Shown: positions 9,661-18,861, counted from the first letter of the stretch. The stretch: 64,000 bases of DNA from Blautia massiliensis (ex Durand et al. 2017) (GCF_001487165.1 NZ_LN913006.1:2696657-2760656), one strand, 5' to 3'. The notes: generated by a model from the letters alone, not told the origin. A program made the numbers and translations.

Positions 9661-9849
9661 TCATCTCCCCCTCCGCAGCTTTCTCAGTTCCCTCTCCAAC
9701 CGATCCGCACGCGCCTTCTCCCTCAACGTATTCGCCCTCTCTTCACTCCGCCCCTGTTCAATCCCTTGACTGATCCCCTTATTAATCCACATCTGCTCAA
9801 TCTCAAAACTCTTCATATACGCCACCGTAACCTTTCCATCCTCAAACAT
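9661..9849 (-). pseudogene. Duplicated 3' end of the Rpn-type nuclease gene
   Basis: 62 codons that repeat the C-terminus of the upstream nuclease: EDGKVTVAYMKSFEIEQMWI, a shortened GISQGIEQG segment, then RSEERANTLREKARADRLER. The ATG overlaps the upstream stop (ATGTTTGA), because the duplication joins at the end of the intact gene. No catalytic region is present. It is probably a by-product of recombination within the repetitive 3' end rather than a functional gene, although translation by coupling is possible. Confidence 0.7.
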
Positions 9850-10753
9850 CTCTTCTACCTCTCCGTAGCTTCCGCAGCTTCCTCAGCTCCCTCTCCAACC
9901 GATCCGCTCGCGCCTTCTCCCTCAACGTATTCACCCTCTCTTCACTCCGCCCCTGTTCAATCCCTTGACTGATTCCCTGGCTGATTCCTTGGCTAATTCC
10001 CTGTTCAATCCCTTGGGCGATTCCTTGACTAATCCCCTGTTCAATCCCCTTATTAATCCACATCTGCTCAATCTCAAAACTCTTCATATATGCCACCGTA
10101 ACCTTTCCATCCTCTTTAACAACCCTGACCATCTCCAACAACTCCCTCAAAACATCATTTACCGCATTCACCTCCCTGGTATCCTCCAAAAAACGAAGCA
10201 GCGCCACTAGCTCCTCAGGCACACCCGCACCATCTCCCTTCGTATTCAGAAAAACCGTCCTCAGCCCATCATCATACTCCATCTCCGGAATCTCCTCACA
10301 CATATTCCGGATCGTATACACCATCCTACCCCGATCAAACGGATCATACGAACAGACAAAAATAACAAAAACCCTCTTAAGCTTCCCGAAACCCTCACCC
10401 TTCTTCAAACATCGGCTATCAATGATCGCATGATAAAACCTCACCCGCTTCGGCAGATCCTTCAGACTCACAACATCACCATTATTATCCGGCTCAATAT
10501 CAAAAACAGAAGGATCCGCCAAAACATCCATCAGCTCCTCCTCAGCCAGAACATCAAGCCGCGCCCCGCGAAAACCCTCATCCCGGCCACCAAAAGCCCT
10601 CTGCGCAACAACCCGCAGCCTCCCGATCTCACGCCCCAGCACCACCTGCAGCAGCAACCTGCAAAACCTCTCACCAATACCAGGAAACGTCATCACCGCG
10701 TTAAACAAAAAATCATCCAGAAGATTCATATCCTCAAGCCGCTTCCTCTGCAT
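9842..10753 (-). CDS. Rpn family / PD-(D/E)XK nuclease-transposase-like protein
   Basis: 303 residues, typical for the PDDEXK_2/Rpn group (about 300). The N-terminus MNLLDDFLFNAVM and the core with VFDIEPDNN, RVRFYHAIIDSRCLKKGEGF and KRVFVIFVCSYDPFDRGRMVYTI match the family layout; D and E/Q residues in these blocks are the expected metal site. Near the C-terminus is a run of four-residue units GI(S/E/A)QG, encoded by about eight 12-base repeats (9956-10050), then a basic helix. Rpn proteins are DNA endonucleases associated with recombination and often spread as mobile-like genes. Copy-number changes of the 12-base repeat stay in frame, so tail length can vary. Confidence 0.82.
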   Translation of the reverse strand: MQRKRLEDMNLLDDFLFNAVMTFPGIGERFCRLLLQVVLGREIGRLRVVAQRAFGGRDEGFRGARLDVLAEEELMDVLADPSVFDIEPDNNGDVVSLKDLPKRVRFYHAIIDSRCLKKGEGFGKLKRVFVIFVCSYDPFDRGRMVYTIRNMCEEIPEMEYDDGLRTVFLNTKGDGAGVPEELVALLRFLEDTREVNAVNDVLRELLEMVRVVKEDGKVTVAYMKSFEIEQMWINKGIEQGISQGIAQGIEQGISQGISQGISQGIEQGRSEERVNTLREKARADRLERELRKLRKLRRGRRDV

Positions 10754-11091
10754 AAGACTCCTCCTTTCACTATGATGGCAAAAGAAAAAACCTCACACAA
10801 CCAACCGGCTCCTCCCCGCCATATTTATACAACCAACCATATGGGGATCAGATAGCCGAACGGCCCAGAATGTTCCCAGATATGTACCTTCAGTATAACC
10901 ACCCCACCATCAAAAGTCAACAAAAAACCTTCGACAAAAACCGCCAAAACCTCATTCCACTGCATCCACCACAGCGCCGATGCCCTTCCCGGCACACCAC
11001 AAGGAAACTCAGCCCCTGCAGCCATCCAGCGCAGCGCTGATGGCCCACCACCCTCCGGCACACCTCCACACCTCACACCCCAAAAAACCAG
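10754..11091. other. Intergenic spacer between nuclease gene and 275-bp element
   Basis: No supported gene. Contains two copies of a CATCCA(N)C(R)CAGCGC(Y)GATG motif (about 10964 and 11023) also seen at about 9531, and an A/C-rich plus strand. Confidence 0.6.
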
Positions 11092-11368
11092 AACGGACAG
11101 ACTGCCAGCGGGACGGCTGCATGGTCGGGACTCGGTGCGTCGGAGTAAGCCGCTGGTCATACTTGGCGCCTGGGGCTTCTGACGGGAAGGTACTCTGCGG
11201 CCACAAGCCGCAGAGTAAGCCCCATCTGTCTGAGCCAGGTACGCATCAGCGTACATGGCGAGTTATGGGGCGCCCTGCACGGCAGAAGACTCAGACGCTT
11301 AGTATGACCCGGCGAAACGACCGCACCAGGCACGACCATGCAGCCGCCCCGCTGGCAGACTGTCCGTT
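11092..11368. repeat. ~275-bp inverted-repeat element, copy 1
   Basis: The ends form terminal inverted repeats: AACGGACAG, then a mismatch, then CTGCCAGCGGG(A/G)CGGC and GCATGGTCG, mirrored at 11330-11368. Inside lie nested hairpins: CTCTGCGG / CCGCAGAG around 11192-11215, GTACGC-ATCA-GCGTAC around 11240, and GGTCATACT / AGTATGACC. A second copy at 19930-20200 is nearly identical inside but carries different, still self-complementary, ends. No ORF with a start and family match is present. It could be a MITE-like mobile element or a structured RNA. Confidence 0.85.
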
Positions 11369-11395
11369 CGTCCCTCCATTCGTCCCTCCCCAACA

Positions 11396-11437
11396 CAAAA
11401 AAAGAGCCCCCAGGTCCAAACACCCAGGAACTCTCCC
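11396..11437 (-). terminator. Rho-independent terminator downstream of murA
   Basis: On the minus strand AGTTCCTGGG pairs with CCTGGGGGCT (with G-U pairs) around a six-base loop region and ends in CTTTTTTT. It lies about 50 bases after the murA stop and is nearly the same sequence as the terminator at 9605-9645. Confidence 0.75.
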
Positions 11438-11487
11438 AAAACTCAAATATCCAATTATCATCAATCGTTACCAGTTGTCACCAACCA

Positions 11488-12780
11488 TCACCCAACGCGC
11501 AGCCGAAACTTCTGAATCTCCTTCTCACTGGAAACCCTCTCAATCTCAGCCCCAAGACTCCTGAGCTTCTCCTCAAAATTCTCATACCCACGCTGGATAT
11601 AAACAATATCATCAACAACCGTAACACCCTCAGCAGCCAGCCCCGCAATAACAAGCGCAGCCCCCGCACGAAGATCCGGCGCACTCACACGCGCCCCCGT
11701 AAGCTTCCTCACACCATCAATAATAGCAGAGTTCCCCTCCACCTTAATATTGGCACCCATCCGGGAAAGCTCATCCGCATACTTAAACCGGTTCTCAAAA
11801 ATACTCTCAGTAACAATACTCGTACCCTCAGCCAAAGCCAAAGTAACCGCGATCTGCGGCTGCATATCCGTAGGATAACCAGGATAAGGCAACGTCTTCA
11901 CATGCGTACGATGAAGCACATGCGGCGCACGGACACGAACCGCATCATCAAACTCCTCAACCTCACACCCGATTTCCTCAAGCTTAGCAGTAGTAGCCTC
12001 AAGATGCTTAGGAATAACATTACGAACAGTAACATCACCACGAGTAGCCGCAGCAGCAAACATAAACGTACCAGCCTCGATCTGGTCCGGAATGATCGAA
12101 TACTCCGTACGATGAAGCGTCTCAACACCACGGATACGGATCACATCCGTACCGGCACCCTTGATATTCGCCCCCATACTGTTCAGGAAATTCGCCACAT
12201 CAACAACATGCGGCTCCCTCGCAGCATTCTCAATGATCGTACGACCAGCCGCCATAGAAGCAGCCATCATAATATTAATAGTAGCACCAACAGAAACCAC
12301 ATCCAGGAAAATATGGCTGCCATGCAGATTCTCCGCCTTGGCAACAATAGCACCATGACAGATATCAACATCCGCACCAAGAGCACGGAAACCCTTCAAA
12401 TGCTGGTCGATCGGCCTGCTGCCGATATTACATCCACCCGGAAGCGGAACCTCCGCATGCTTATACTTACCAAGCAAAGCACCCAGAAGATAATAAGAAG
12501 CACGGATCTTCTTGATAAACTCATAATCCACGCTGAGATTGCCGATAGTAGAACCGTTGATCTTTACAGTAGACTTATCAATACGCTCAACCTGAGCCCC
12601 GATCTCGGAGATCGCCTCAAGCAGAACATTGATGTCCCTAACATCTGGCAGATTCTCGATCAATATAGTTTCATCAGTCATAATGGCTGCTGACAATATC
12701 GCAAGCGCCGCATTCTTCGCACCCGCAATATCCACTTCTCCAACCAGAGGATTGCCGCCTTTAATCACATACTGTTCCAT
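11488..12780 (-). CDS. murA: UDP-N-acetylglucosamine 1-carboxyvinyltransferase (MurA)
   Basis: 430 residues, the usual length. Catalyses transfer of enolpyruvate from PEP to UDP-GlcNAc, the first committed step of peptidoglycan synthesis in the cytoplasm. Visible family features: GAKNAALAI with the conserved Lys22, the catalytic Cys117 in LPGGCNIGSRPIDQHL, and C-terminal DLRAGAALVIAGLAAEG. The Cys form implies sensitivity to fosfomycin-type inactivation, as is known for the family. Low-GC Firmicutes often carry two MurA paralogues; which one this is cannot be told here. The gene stands alone, with a terminator downstream. Confidence 0.96.
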   Translation of the reverse strand: MEQYVIKGGNPLVGEVDIAGAKNAALAILSAAIMTDETILIENLPDVRDINVLLEAISEIGAQVERIDKSTVKINGSTIGNLSVDYEFIKKIRASYYLLGALLGKYKHAEVPLPGGCNIGSRPIDQHLKGFRALGADVDICHGAIVAKAENLHGSHIFLDVVSVGATINIMMAASMAAGRTIIENAAREPHVVDVANFLNSMGANIKGAGTDVIRIRGVETLHRTEYSIIPDQIEAGTFMFAAAATRGDVTVRNVIPKHLEATTAKLEEIGCEVEEFDDAVRVRAPHVLHRTHVKTLPYPGYPTDMQPQIAVTLALAEGTSIVTESIFENRFKYADELSRMGANIKVEGNSAIIDGVRKLTGARVSAPDLRAGAALVIAGLAAEGVTVVDDIVYIQRGYENFEEKLRSLGAEIERVSSEKEIQKFRLRVG

Positions 12781-12979
12781 AACACACCTCTATTATTTAC
12801 TCCTCTATGAGCAGAAACTTTCTCTGAATTTACTGCAGGAACAAACGTTCCGCAATACCGTTTTTTAGGTCAGTTGTATATTATAACACATATTTCAGAT
12901 TTGTAAACAATTTATGACGAAAACCTGTCACAACCCATGACCCGAAACACTCCAGCAAACCGTTTCCACAAGCCAACAG

Positions 12980-13492
12980 TTACGCCTTATCTCCCCTGTT
13001 CTTCAGTGCCTCAAGCACAACCTGGAGACTCCCCTCCAGATCCTTATCCTCTTCATCCACCACAATGTCCGCATATTTCTCATACAAAGGAACACGCTCA
13101 TCATAAAGACTCGCCAGCGTCTGCCCCTCCTTGAGCACAACACCACGCCCCTTAAGATTACCAAGACGCCTGGAAAGAAGCTCCAGCGAGATCTTAAGAT
13201 ACACCACAACACCCTCAGACTTCAGATGCTGCATAGCCTCATCGCAGTAAACCACACTTCCACCGGTAGCGATCACCGTATTCTCCACCTGGATCGAAGC
13301 ATTCACACGATTCTCGATCGCCTTGAAGCCCTCCGTACCCTCATCCTCGATGATCTTACTCAAAGTCCTCTTCTCCGCCTTCTGGATCAGAAGATCTGAG
13401 TCAATAAACTGGTACCCAAGTACCTTCGCAAGAACGACACCGATGCTGCTCTTCCCCGCACCAGGCATCCCTATCAGTGTAATATTATTCAT
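12980..13492 (-). CDS. aroK: Shikimate kinase
   Basis: 170 residues from the ATG at 13492, chosen for AAAGGA eight bases upstream and because MNNITLIGMPGAGKSS is the normal N-terminus; the frame extends to 13537 without family support. Phosphorylates shikimate with ATP in the chorismate pathway. The Walker A motif GMPGAGKSS (residues 8-16), shikimate-binding DSD (FIDSDLLI), the ATGGS loop and the lid region (RRLGNLKGRG) are all present. It lies alone between murA and the flavin reductase, all on the same strand. Confidence 0.92.
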   Translation of the reverse strand: MNNITLIGMPGAGKSSIGVVLAKVLGYQFIDSDLLIQKAEKRTLSKIIEDEGTEGFKAIENRVNASIQVENTVIATGGSVVYCDEAMQHLKSEGVVVYLKISLELLSRRLGNLKGRGVVLKEGQTLASLYDERVPLYEKYADIVVDEEDKDLEGSLQVVLEALKNRGDKA

Positions 13493-13557
13493 ACTGTATC
13501 CTTTCATTTTAGCATAACAGCTGCCAAATCTCAACAAACGTTACGGCTCCGCAGAAC

Positions 13558-14409
13558 CTACCGTTTCTCTCTCCCTGCCTTTCCCGACGTCTTTAATTTC
13601 CCTGACATCCCTGGCTTTCCTGACATCTTCAACTTCCCTGACATCCCTGGCTTTCCCGACGTCTTCAACTTCCCTGACATCCCTGGCTTTCCTGAAGTCT
13701 TCAACTTCCCTGACATCCCTGGCTTTCCTGAAGTCTTCAACTTCCCTGACGTCCCTGGCTTTCCTGAAGTCTTCAACTTCCCCGCCATCTCTGCCATCTC
13801 TGATTCCCTGTCTGATTTCTTATCCAACTTCTGCTGCTTCTTCTGCTGCTTCTTTTTTACGCTGTAGCCGAAGGTTCCCACCTTCCGGCCACCCGCCAGA
13901 TACTCCCCATGGGAATAAACCAGAAGACCCGCATCATTGAGACGAAACCTGTTGTTTTTATCCATATAAGCTTCATCCGCATGGACCGCAAGCACATCCG
14001 CAAGAAACATGTCATGAGACCCCAGCTCCTTCACCTCACGCACCCTGCACTCGATTGAAACCGGAGCCTCCCCGATCATCGGTGCAGAAACAAACTGCGC
14101 TTTCTCTTTCGTAAGGTTCAGCTTTCGGAACTTGTCCACATCACGTCCCGAACGGACCCCGCAGAAATCCGTTGCAAACGCCAGCTTCTCCGTTGTCAGA
14201 TTGATCACAAATTCACCCGTTTTCCGGATCATATCATAGGAATAACGGGAAGGTCGGACAGAAATATAAGCCATCGCCGGATTGGTACACACCGTACCCG
14301 TCCACGCAACCGTTATGATATTATCATGCCCCTCACCATCGGTAACACTCACCATTACAGCCGGCAGTGGATAGATCATGTTCCCCGGCTTCCATAACTG
14401 TTTCGCCAT
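13558..14409 (-). CDS. Flavin reductase family (FMN-binding) protein with a repetitive basic C-terminal tail
   Basis: 283 residues; the family core is about 190. Residues 1-190 match flavin-reductase-like FMN-binding domains (PLPAVMVSVTDGEGHDNIIT, CTNPAMAYISVRPSRYSYDMI, FVINLTTEKLA). These enzymes bind FMN and reduce flavins or act as small flavoproteins. After a poly-basic stretch (KKKQQKKQQK) comes a tail of six copies of a 12-residue unit, GKLKTSGKPGMS, encoded by 36-base tandem repeats at about 13575-13790. The tail is rich in Lys, Gly and Ser and has no counterpart in the core family. It may bind nucleic acid or acidic polymers (inference). Confidence 0.85.
   Translation of the reverse strand: MAKQLWKPGNMIYPLPAVMVSVTDGEGHDNIITVAWTGTVCTNPAMAYISVRPSRYSYDMIRKTGEFVINLTTEKLAFATDFCGVRSGRDVDKFRKLNLTKEKAQFVSAPMIGEAPVSIECRVREVKELGSHDMFLADVLAVHADEAYMDKNNRFRLNDAGLLVYSHGEYLAGGRKVGTFGYSVKKKQQKKQQKLDKKSDRESEMAEMAGKLKTSGKPGTSGKLKTSGKPGMSGKLKTSGKPGMSGKLKTSGKPGMSGKLKMSGKPGMSGKLKTSGKAGREKR
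13572..13790 (-). repeat. 36-bp in-frame tandem repeats encoding the flavin reductase tail
   Basis: The plus strand repeats CTTCAACTTCCCTGACATCC plus CTGGCTTTCCTGAAGT six times with few substitutions. Because the unit is a multiple of three, length changes keep the reading frame. Confidence 0.9.
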
Positions 14410-14422
14410 TTTCCGTCACCTC

Positions 14423-16093
14423 TTATGCATAATCGCTGTTCATCAGCTGAGCAGCCTCCATCATAGCCGGGATCAGCTGCTTCTTTCTGGAAACCACACC
14501 CGGCAGACTGAAGGTATCTCCATCCGGTTTCCGCTCAAAAGCGATCTCCGCCATCTGCTGGCTGCCCTCCCCGTAAAACAGAAGCTCTGTAGACTCCTCC
14601 AGGATATTCGTCAGCATAAAATAAACTCTCGTGATATCATGACGGCCACACTCACTCACCATAAACGGCATCAGCTTCTCCTTGATCTCCTTAAGCTCCT
14701 CGCTGTCCATGGAACTGATCTGACCCACACCAAAGGAAACATTACCCTCACCGATAAACTTCTTGTAATCCTGATAAAAAATCTCCTCCGGAGACTTATC
14801 CTTCAGATTACTTCCCGCAGAAAACATCTCTCGGGCAAACTCCTCGATCTTGATCCCCGCGATCAGCGCAAGAGCACTGGCAGCGATCTTATCCGTCTGC
14901 GTACAGGTCGGTGAACGGAACATCAATGTATCCGAAATAATAGCCGCACAGAGAAGCCCCGCGATCTTTTCCGGGATCTCCAGTCTCTGCTCTCCGTAGA
15001 TCTCATAAAGGATCGTGCCCGTACATCCCACCGGCTCATTACGAAAAGCAACCGGCGTCATAGTCTGCAAGGTACCCAGCTTATGATGATCGATGATCTC
15101 AAGGATCTCCGCCTTCTCGATATTATCAACAGCCTGATCCACCTCATTATGATCCACAAGAACCACTTTCTTTTTATGCATATCCAGAAAATTACGTCTG
15201 GAGATCGTACCGATACACTTACCATGAGGATTGATCACCGGAAACGCCCTGTGACGGTTTTTGATCATAACATCCTGGATATCATCCGTAAAATCCTCGG
15301 TATTAAACGTAACCATGTTATCCCGCTTCATAACAAAGCTGACCGGAATACTCTGATTGATCAGACGCGCAATATTAAACGTATCATACGGAGACCGGAT
15401 GATCACGATATTCTTCTCATGAGCAAGCTTTATAACCTTCTCGGAAACCACGATATTCAGCCCCACGATGATACAGCTGACATTCTGGCTGATCGCCTGA
15501 AGATGATCCTCCTCACGGTCACCCATGATGATCATATCATCCTCCTCAACGTAGCCCTCCAGCATCTTCGGGTTGGCAGTACCGACAAGCACACGCCCCT
15601 TCACAAAATATCCGTGTCCGTTACCTTCCACCACTTCACCGCCAACAGTCTCGGCAATTCTCTGATACTGCGTCCTCGCATTGGAAAGAAGATAACTGTC
15701 TGTAGTATCCATATAGGTCTTTGCGATATCACCAATCGTCACAAGCCCCTCCAGACACCCATCCTTATCCCGGATCGGAAGAGAAACGATCCCGTTCTCC
15801 TGCATCAGATCCCAGGTATTCTTCAGCGACATATTCTTATCCGCCTGCGGACTGGTCCGGATATCCATATCCTTGACCTGCGTACCGATATTCCCCAGAT
15901 AAGCCGGCGGCTGTACGCCAAAACGGTTCAGCACATACCTGGTCTCCTCATTGATCTGCCCCGCTCTCTTCGGGATATATTTTTTATTCTGCGTAGTTCT
16001 GTTCTTAATATCCGCATAAGCAATAGCCGAACAGATGGAATCCGTATCCGGATTCTTATGTCCGATTACAAATATTCTCTCCGGTTTTTTCAT
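14423..16093 (-). CDS. ppaC: Manganese-type inorganic pyrophosphatase with regulatory CBS/DRTGG insert (DHH family)
   Basis: 556 residues from the ATG at 16093 (AAGGA nine bases upstream; two earlier ATGs are less well placed). Hydrolyses pyrophosphate to phosphate in the cytoplasm. The catalytic DHH-type residues appear in GHKNPDTDSICSAIAYA (His12, Asp16, Asp18), in VVLVDHNE and in IIDHHKLG. DHHA2-like C-terminus: SRKKQLIPAMM. Compared with the ~310-residue basic form there is a ~250-residue insert holding two CBS segments and a DRTGG-like segment, the arrangement known from clostridial nucleotide-regulated enzymes. Adenine nucleotides are the expected regulators. The start lies 30 bases after the S1-protein stop, so the pair is probably cotranscribed. 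Confidence 0.9.
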   Translation of the reverse strand: MKKPERIFVIGHKNPDTDSICSAIAYADIKNRTTQNKKYIPKRAGQINEETRYVLNRFGVQPPAYLGNIGTQVKDMDIRTSPQADKNMSLKNTWDLMQENGIVSLPIRDKDGCLEGLVTIGDIAKTYMDTTDSYLLSNARTQYQRIAETVGGEVVEGNGHGYFVKGRVLVGTANPKMLEGYVEEDDMIIMGDREEDHLQAISQNVSCIIVGLNIVVSEKVIKLAHEKNIVIIRSPYDTFNIARLINQSIPVSFVMKRDNMVTFNTEDFTDDIQDVMIKNRHRAFPVINPHGKCIGTISRRNFLDMHKKKVVLVDHNEVDQAVDNIEKAEILEIIDHHKLGTLQTMTPVAFRNEPVGCTGTILYEIYGEQRLEIPEKIAGLLCAAIISDTLMFRSPTCTQTDKIAASALALIAGIKIEEFAREMFSAGSNLKDKSPEEIFYQDYKKFIGEGNVSFGVGQISSMDSEELKEIKEKLMPFMVSECGRHDITRVYFMLTNILEESTELLFYGEGSQQMAEIAFERKPDGDTFSLPGVVSRKKQLIPAMMEAAQLMNSDYA

Positions 16094-16122
16094 ACACATC
16101 CATCCTTTTTCATCCAAAATAA

Positions 16123-17025
16123 TCATAATTTAATATTTGCAAACAAAGCACCCAGGGAAGTAGTAGCCTCTTCCCCCGACTCCGGAAGCTCAAAAGACTC
16201 CTCCTCAACCTCCTTAGCCATCAGATCCGATGCCTCTTTAATACTCAGGCTCAGCTTACCATCCTTGATCGCGATAACCTTCACCTTAACCTTATCCCCA
16301 ACACTCAAAACCTCAGAAGGCTTCCGGATCCTCTTCTCACAGATCTGAGAAATATGCACCAGCCCGGAAACCCCGTTCCCAAGTTCCACAAAAGCACCAT
16401 ACGGCTGCAAACTCTCAACCGTACCCTCAGTCACAAAGCCAACCTGGATATTGGAAATCTTATTCCGTTTCTCCACCTCAGCCCTCTCACGAAGAATCTC
16501 CCTCGCCGAAAGCACCAGCCTCTTCTTCGCCTTATCAGCCTCGATCACCCGCACCTGGATCGGCTTATTCAGAAACACCTCAGTGTCCTCAACAAACTCC
16601 AAAGCAAGCCTCGACGCCGGAATAAAACCACGGACACCCTCAACATAAGCAATGGCACCCCCGTTAACGATCCCCTTCACAACAACATCCAGCACCTCAC
16701 CCGAATCCTGAAGCTCCTTCAGCCTGTCCCAGGCAAGCACATCCGCAGCATCCGCTCTGGAAAGAAGAATATTCCCCTGACCATCATCCCTGCGAAGAAC
16801 CATCGCCTGAACCTCATCCCCCGGCTGAACAGCCTCTTTAATATTAAACCCCGGCACCCGGGAAAACTCCTCCACCGGAATAAAACCCTCAGCATAAAAC
16901 TTAAGGTCAAGAACAACCCCCGACTCATCCACACTCACAACAGTCCCGGAGATAATATCCCCCTCATCGATCCTCTTAAAAGAAGCCTCCAGCTCCCTCT
17001 CAAAATCCTTCATAGACTCCGCCAT
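16123..17025 (-). CDS. S1 RNA-binding domain protein (ribosomal protein S1-like)
   Basis: 300 residues from the ATG at 17025, with GGGAGG seven bases upstream. Three S1/OB-fold repeats can be seen: residues ~22-95 (GDIISGTVVSVDESGVVLDL, then EGFIPVEEF), ~110-175 (VVVKGIVNGGAIAYVEGVRGFIPASRL) and ~190-265 (GFVTEGTVESLQPYGAFVELGNGVSGLVHISQI). The acidic C-terminal tail has no motif. Short S1-like proteins in Firmicutes bind mRNA or structured RNA and may aid translation; a full six-repeat S1 is not indicated. It lies upstream of ppaC in the same direction. Confidence 0.88.
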   Translation of the reverse strand: MAESMKDFERELEASFKRIDEGDIISGTVVSVDESGVVLDLKFYAEGFIPVEEFSRVPGFNIKEAVQPGDEVQAMVLRRDDGQGNILLSRADAADVLAWDRLKELQDSGEVLDVVVKGIVNGGAIAYVEGVRGFIPASRLALEFVEDTEVFLNKPIQVRVIEADKAKKRLVLSAREILRERAEVEKRNKISNIQVGFVTEGTVESLQPYGAFVELGNGVSGLVHISQICEKRIRKPSEVLSVGDKVKVKVIAIKDGKLSLSIKEASDLMAKEVEEESFELPESGEEATTSLGALFANIKL

Positions 17026-17251
17026 ATCCAGACCTCCCATTCAAACAAAAACCCAACCACCGCCGCCCCAAACCAGACGACAGCACTATAATCCTAATCA
17101 TTATAGCATGCACACCCCACCCGCGCTATATTTTTTGCACTGGAAATTTCTTAACCCCTTTATTTCTCTCCAACGCACAGGACAGACTCAGATCAGCCCA
17201 TTTATCACACCCTTGATGCTTTCTTTGTTTCTCTCCAACGCACAGGACGGA
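17026..17251. repeat. Short tandem repeat array, left part (split by IS66)
   Basis: The unit contains TTTCTCTCCAACGCACAGGA followed by CGGACT and AGATCAGCCCATTTATCAC...CTTGATGCTTTCTTT, about 67 bases. Copies of the core occur at ~17162 and ~17228 here and at ~19848 and ~19914 to the right of the IS66 element. Removing the insertion restores a continuous array that leads directly into copy 2 of the 275-bp element. No gene seen. Confidence 0.8.
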
Positions 17252-17325
17252 CTTAGATCGTAAGCGTCAAATAAAACAGTGTATAGAAAAATAACCGTCA
17301 GCCTTTTATACTAAAAGGTCAACGG

Positions 17326-18861
17326 TTATCGACAGAATTCTTTTACAAGAGGATTCCAAGGCAAATAATCATCCAGATATTCAGGATGTTCAAGAAAAGC
17401 ACTCCCCGGCATGTCGGACAGGATATATTTTATATATTTCATCGGGGCAAGCCCATTCGCTTTCGCTGTCTCTACCAGTGTATAGATTCCTGCACTGGCT
17501 TCCGCCCCTTTCGGACTGCCGGAGAACAGCCAGTTCTTTCTGCCGATCACAAAGGGACGGATACAGTTTTCCGCAAGCGAATTACTGATGGAACAATTCC
17601 CGTCTTCCAGATAATTCCAAAAACCTTCGCGGTTATTTAAGGCGTAATGAAAAGCTTTTGAAAGTTTGGATTTCGGCAGCTCTCCGATGGCACTTTTTTC
17701 TGCCCATGACCAAAAAGCCTCGAGAAGCGGTTTCTCGCGGATAAGACGTTCTTTTTTCTTCTGATCAGGAGGGAGCGCCTCCAACTCTGACTCTATGTTA
17801 AAGAGTTGATTCAGACGGAGGATTGCTTCCGCTGCTTTTGATGCTTCCGAATTATGGATGTCTTTTGGGAGCGCATCCACGAAAGCCCGGCGCAGATGCG
17901 TATAGCAAAGACATCTTTTTACTCCTGAAACTGCATTGTATCCGGAGTAAGCGTCTGTATGGATATAACCTTCATATTCCCTCAGAAACGCTTCCGGATA
18001 TTTCCCGCTTCGTCCCGGCTGGTACTCGAAGTAGCGGATGGGATTTACGGCATCTCTGATGCTGCAGTAAACCCACATATAGGAATCGGACGTATTTTTC
18101 CGTCCCGGTTCTTTCAGCACCTGTACATGTGTTTCATCGATATGAAGGTATCTCTGTTTCAGAAGTTCCAGCTTCAGACGGTGGACGATGTGTATAAGCC
18201 AGTCCCGATAGACAACCAGAAGCCAGTTTGACATAGTCGCTCTGCTTAAACGTAATCCCAAAGCCTCCCATTCTTTTTCCTGTCTGTACAGCGGGATGCT
18301 TAATTCAAACTTCTGGTGGATGAGCCAGGTGATGGTAGATGCAGATGCCAGAGAATGCAGGACGGGAGGATATGGCACCGGAGCCTTCTCCATATAAAGA
18401 GTTCCGTTTTTCCGGCATGACCTGCATTCATACGTTTCCCGGTAATGGTCAATCACCTTGAGTTTTGCAGGGATAAACTGTACTTCTGTGCGGACGAATT
18501 CTTCCCCTACTTTCACCATCGTACTCCCGCAGTTATCGCATATCTGTTCCCTTTCATCTATGGTATGGAGTACTTTGCTGTGAGGGAGATTTTTTACCAG
18601 TTCTTCCCGCTGACCGGTGTACTTCCTTTTACGTAGGTGCTTCTCTATCTCAACAAGCTCCAGTTCGTGTGCATCAGGATCCGCACAGGTTTCGATTTCA
18701 TTAAAAAGAGACATCTGCCCCTCGATTTCGAGAGTAGATGTCTTCTCGGATTTTGTTCCATAAAGTTTACGGGTCAGGAAATCAACCTGCTCTTTCAGGA
18801 GCCGGACCTGCTGTTCCAGTTCTTTGATATGATTTTTATACTCCTGTTCCGTAGCTGACAT
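17326..18861 (-). CDS. tnpC: IS66 family transposase TnpC (DDE)
   Basis: 511 residues, full length for the family. N-terminal coiled coil (EQQVRLLKEQVDFLTRKLYG), a zinc-finger-like segment (CDNCGSTMVKVGEE, then CRSCRKNG), and the DDE core: HIDETHVQVL near residue 245, HTDAYSGY near 300 and the C-terminal block NSLAENCIRPFVIGRKNWLF with Glu. It catalyses cut and strand transfer of the element. A terminal extension LEHPEYLDDYLPW is also normal for IS66 TnpC. Confidence 0.95.
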   Translation of the reverse strand: MSATEQEYKNHIKELEQQVRLLKEQVDFLTRKLYGTKSEKTSTLEIEGQMSLFNEIETCADPDAHELELVEIEKHLRKRKYTGQREELVKNLPHSKVLHTIDEREQICDNCGSTMVKVGEEFVRTEVQFIPAKLKVIDHYRETYECRSCRKNGTLYMEKAPVPYPPVLHSLASASTITWLIHQKFELSIPLYRQEKEWEALGLRLSRATMSNWLLVVYRDWLIHIVHRLKLELLKQRYLHIDETHVQVLKEPGRKNTSDSYMWVYCSIRDAVNPIRYFEYQPGRSGKYPEAFLREYEGYIHTDAYSGYNAVSGVKRCLCYTHLRRAFVDALPKDIHNSEASKAAEAILRLNQLFNIESELEALPPDQKKKERLIREKPLLEAFWSWAEKSAIGELPKSKLSKAFHYALNNREGFWNYLEDGNCSISNSLAENCIRPFVIGRKNWLFSGSPKGAEASAGIYTLVETAKANGLAPMKYIKYILSDMPGSAFLEHPEYLDDYLPWNPLVKEFCR

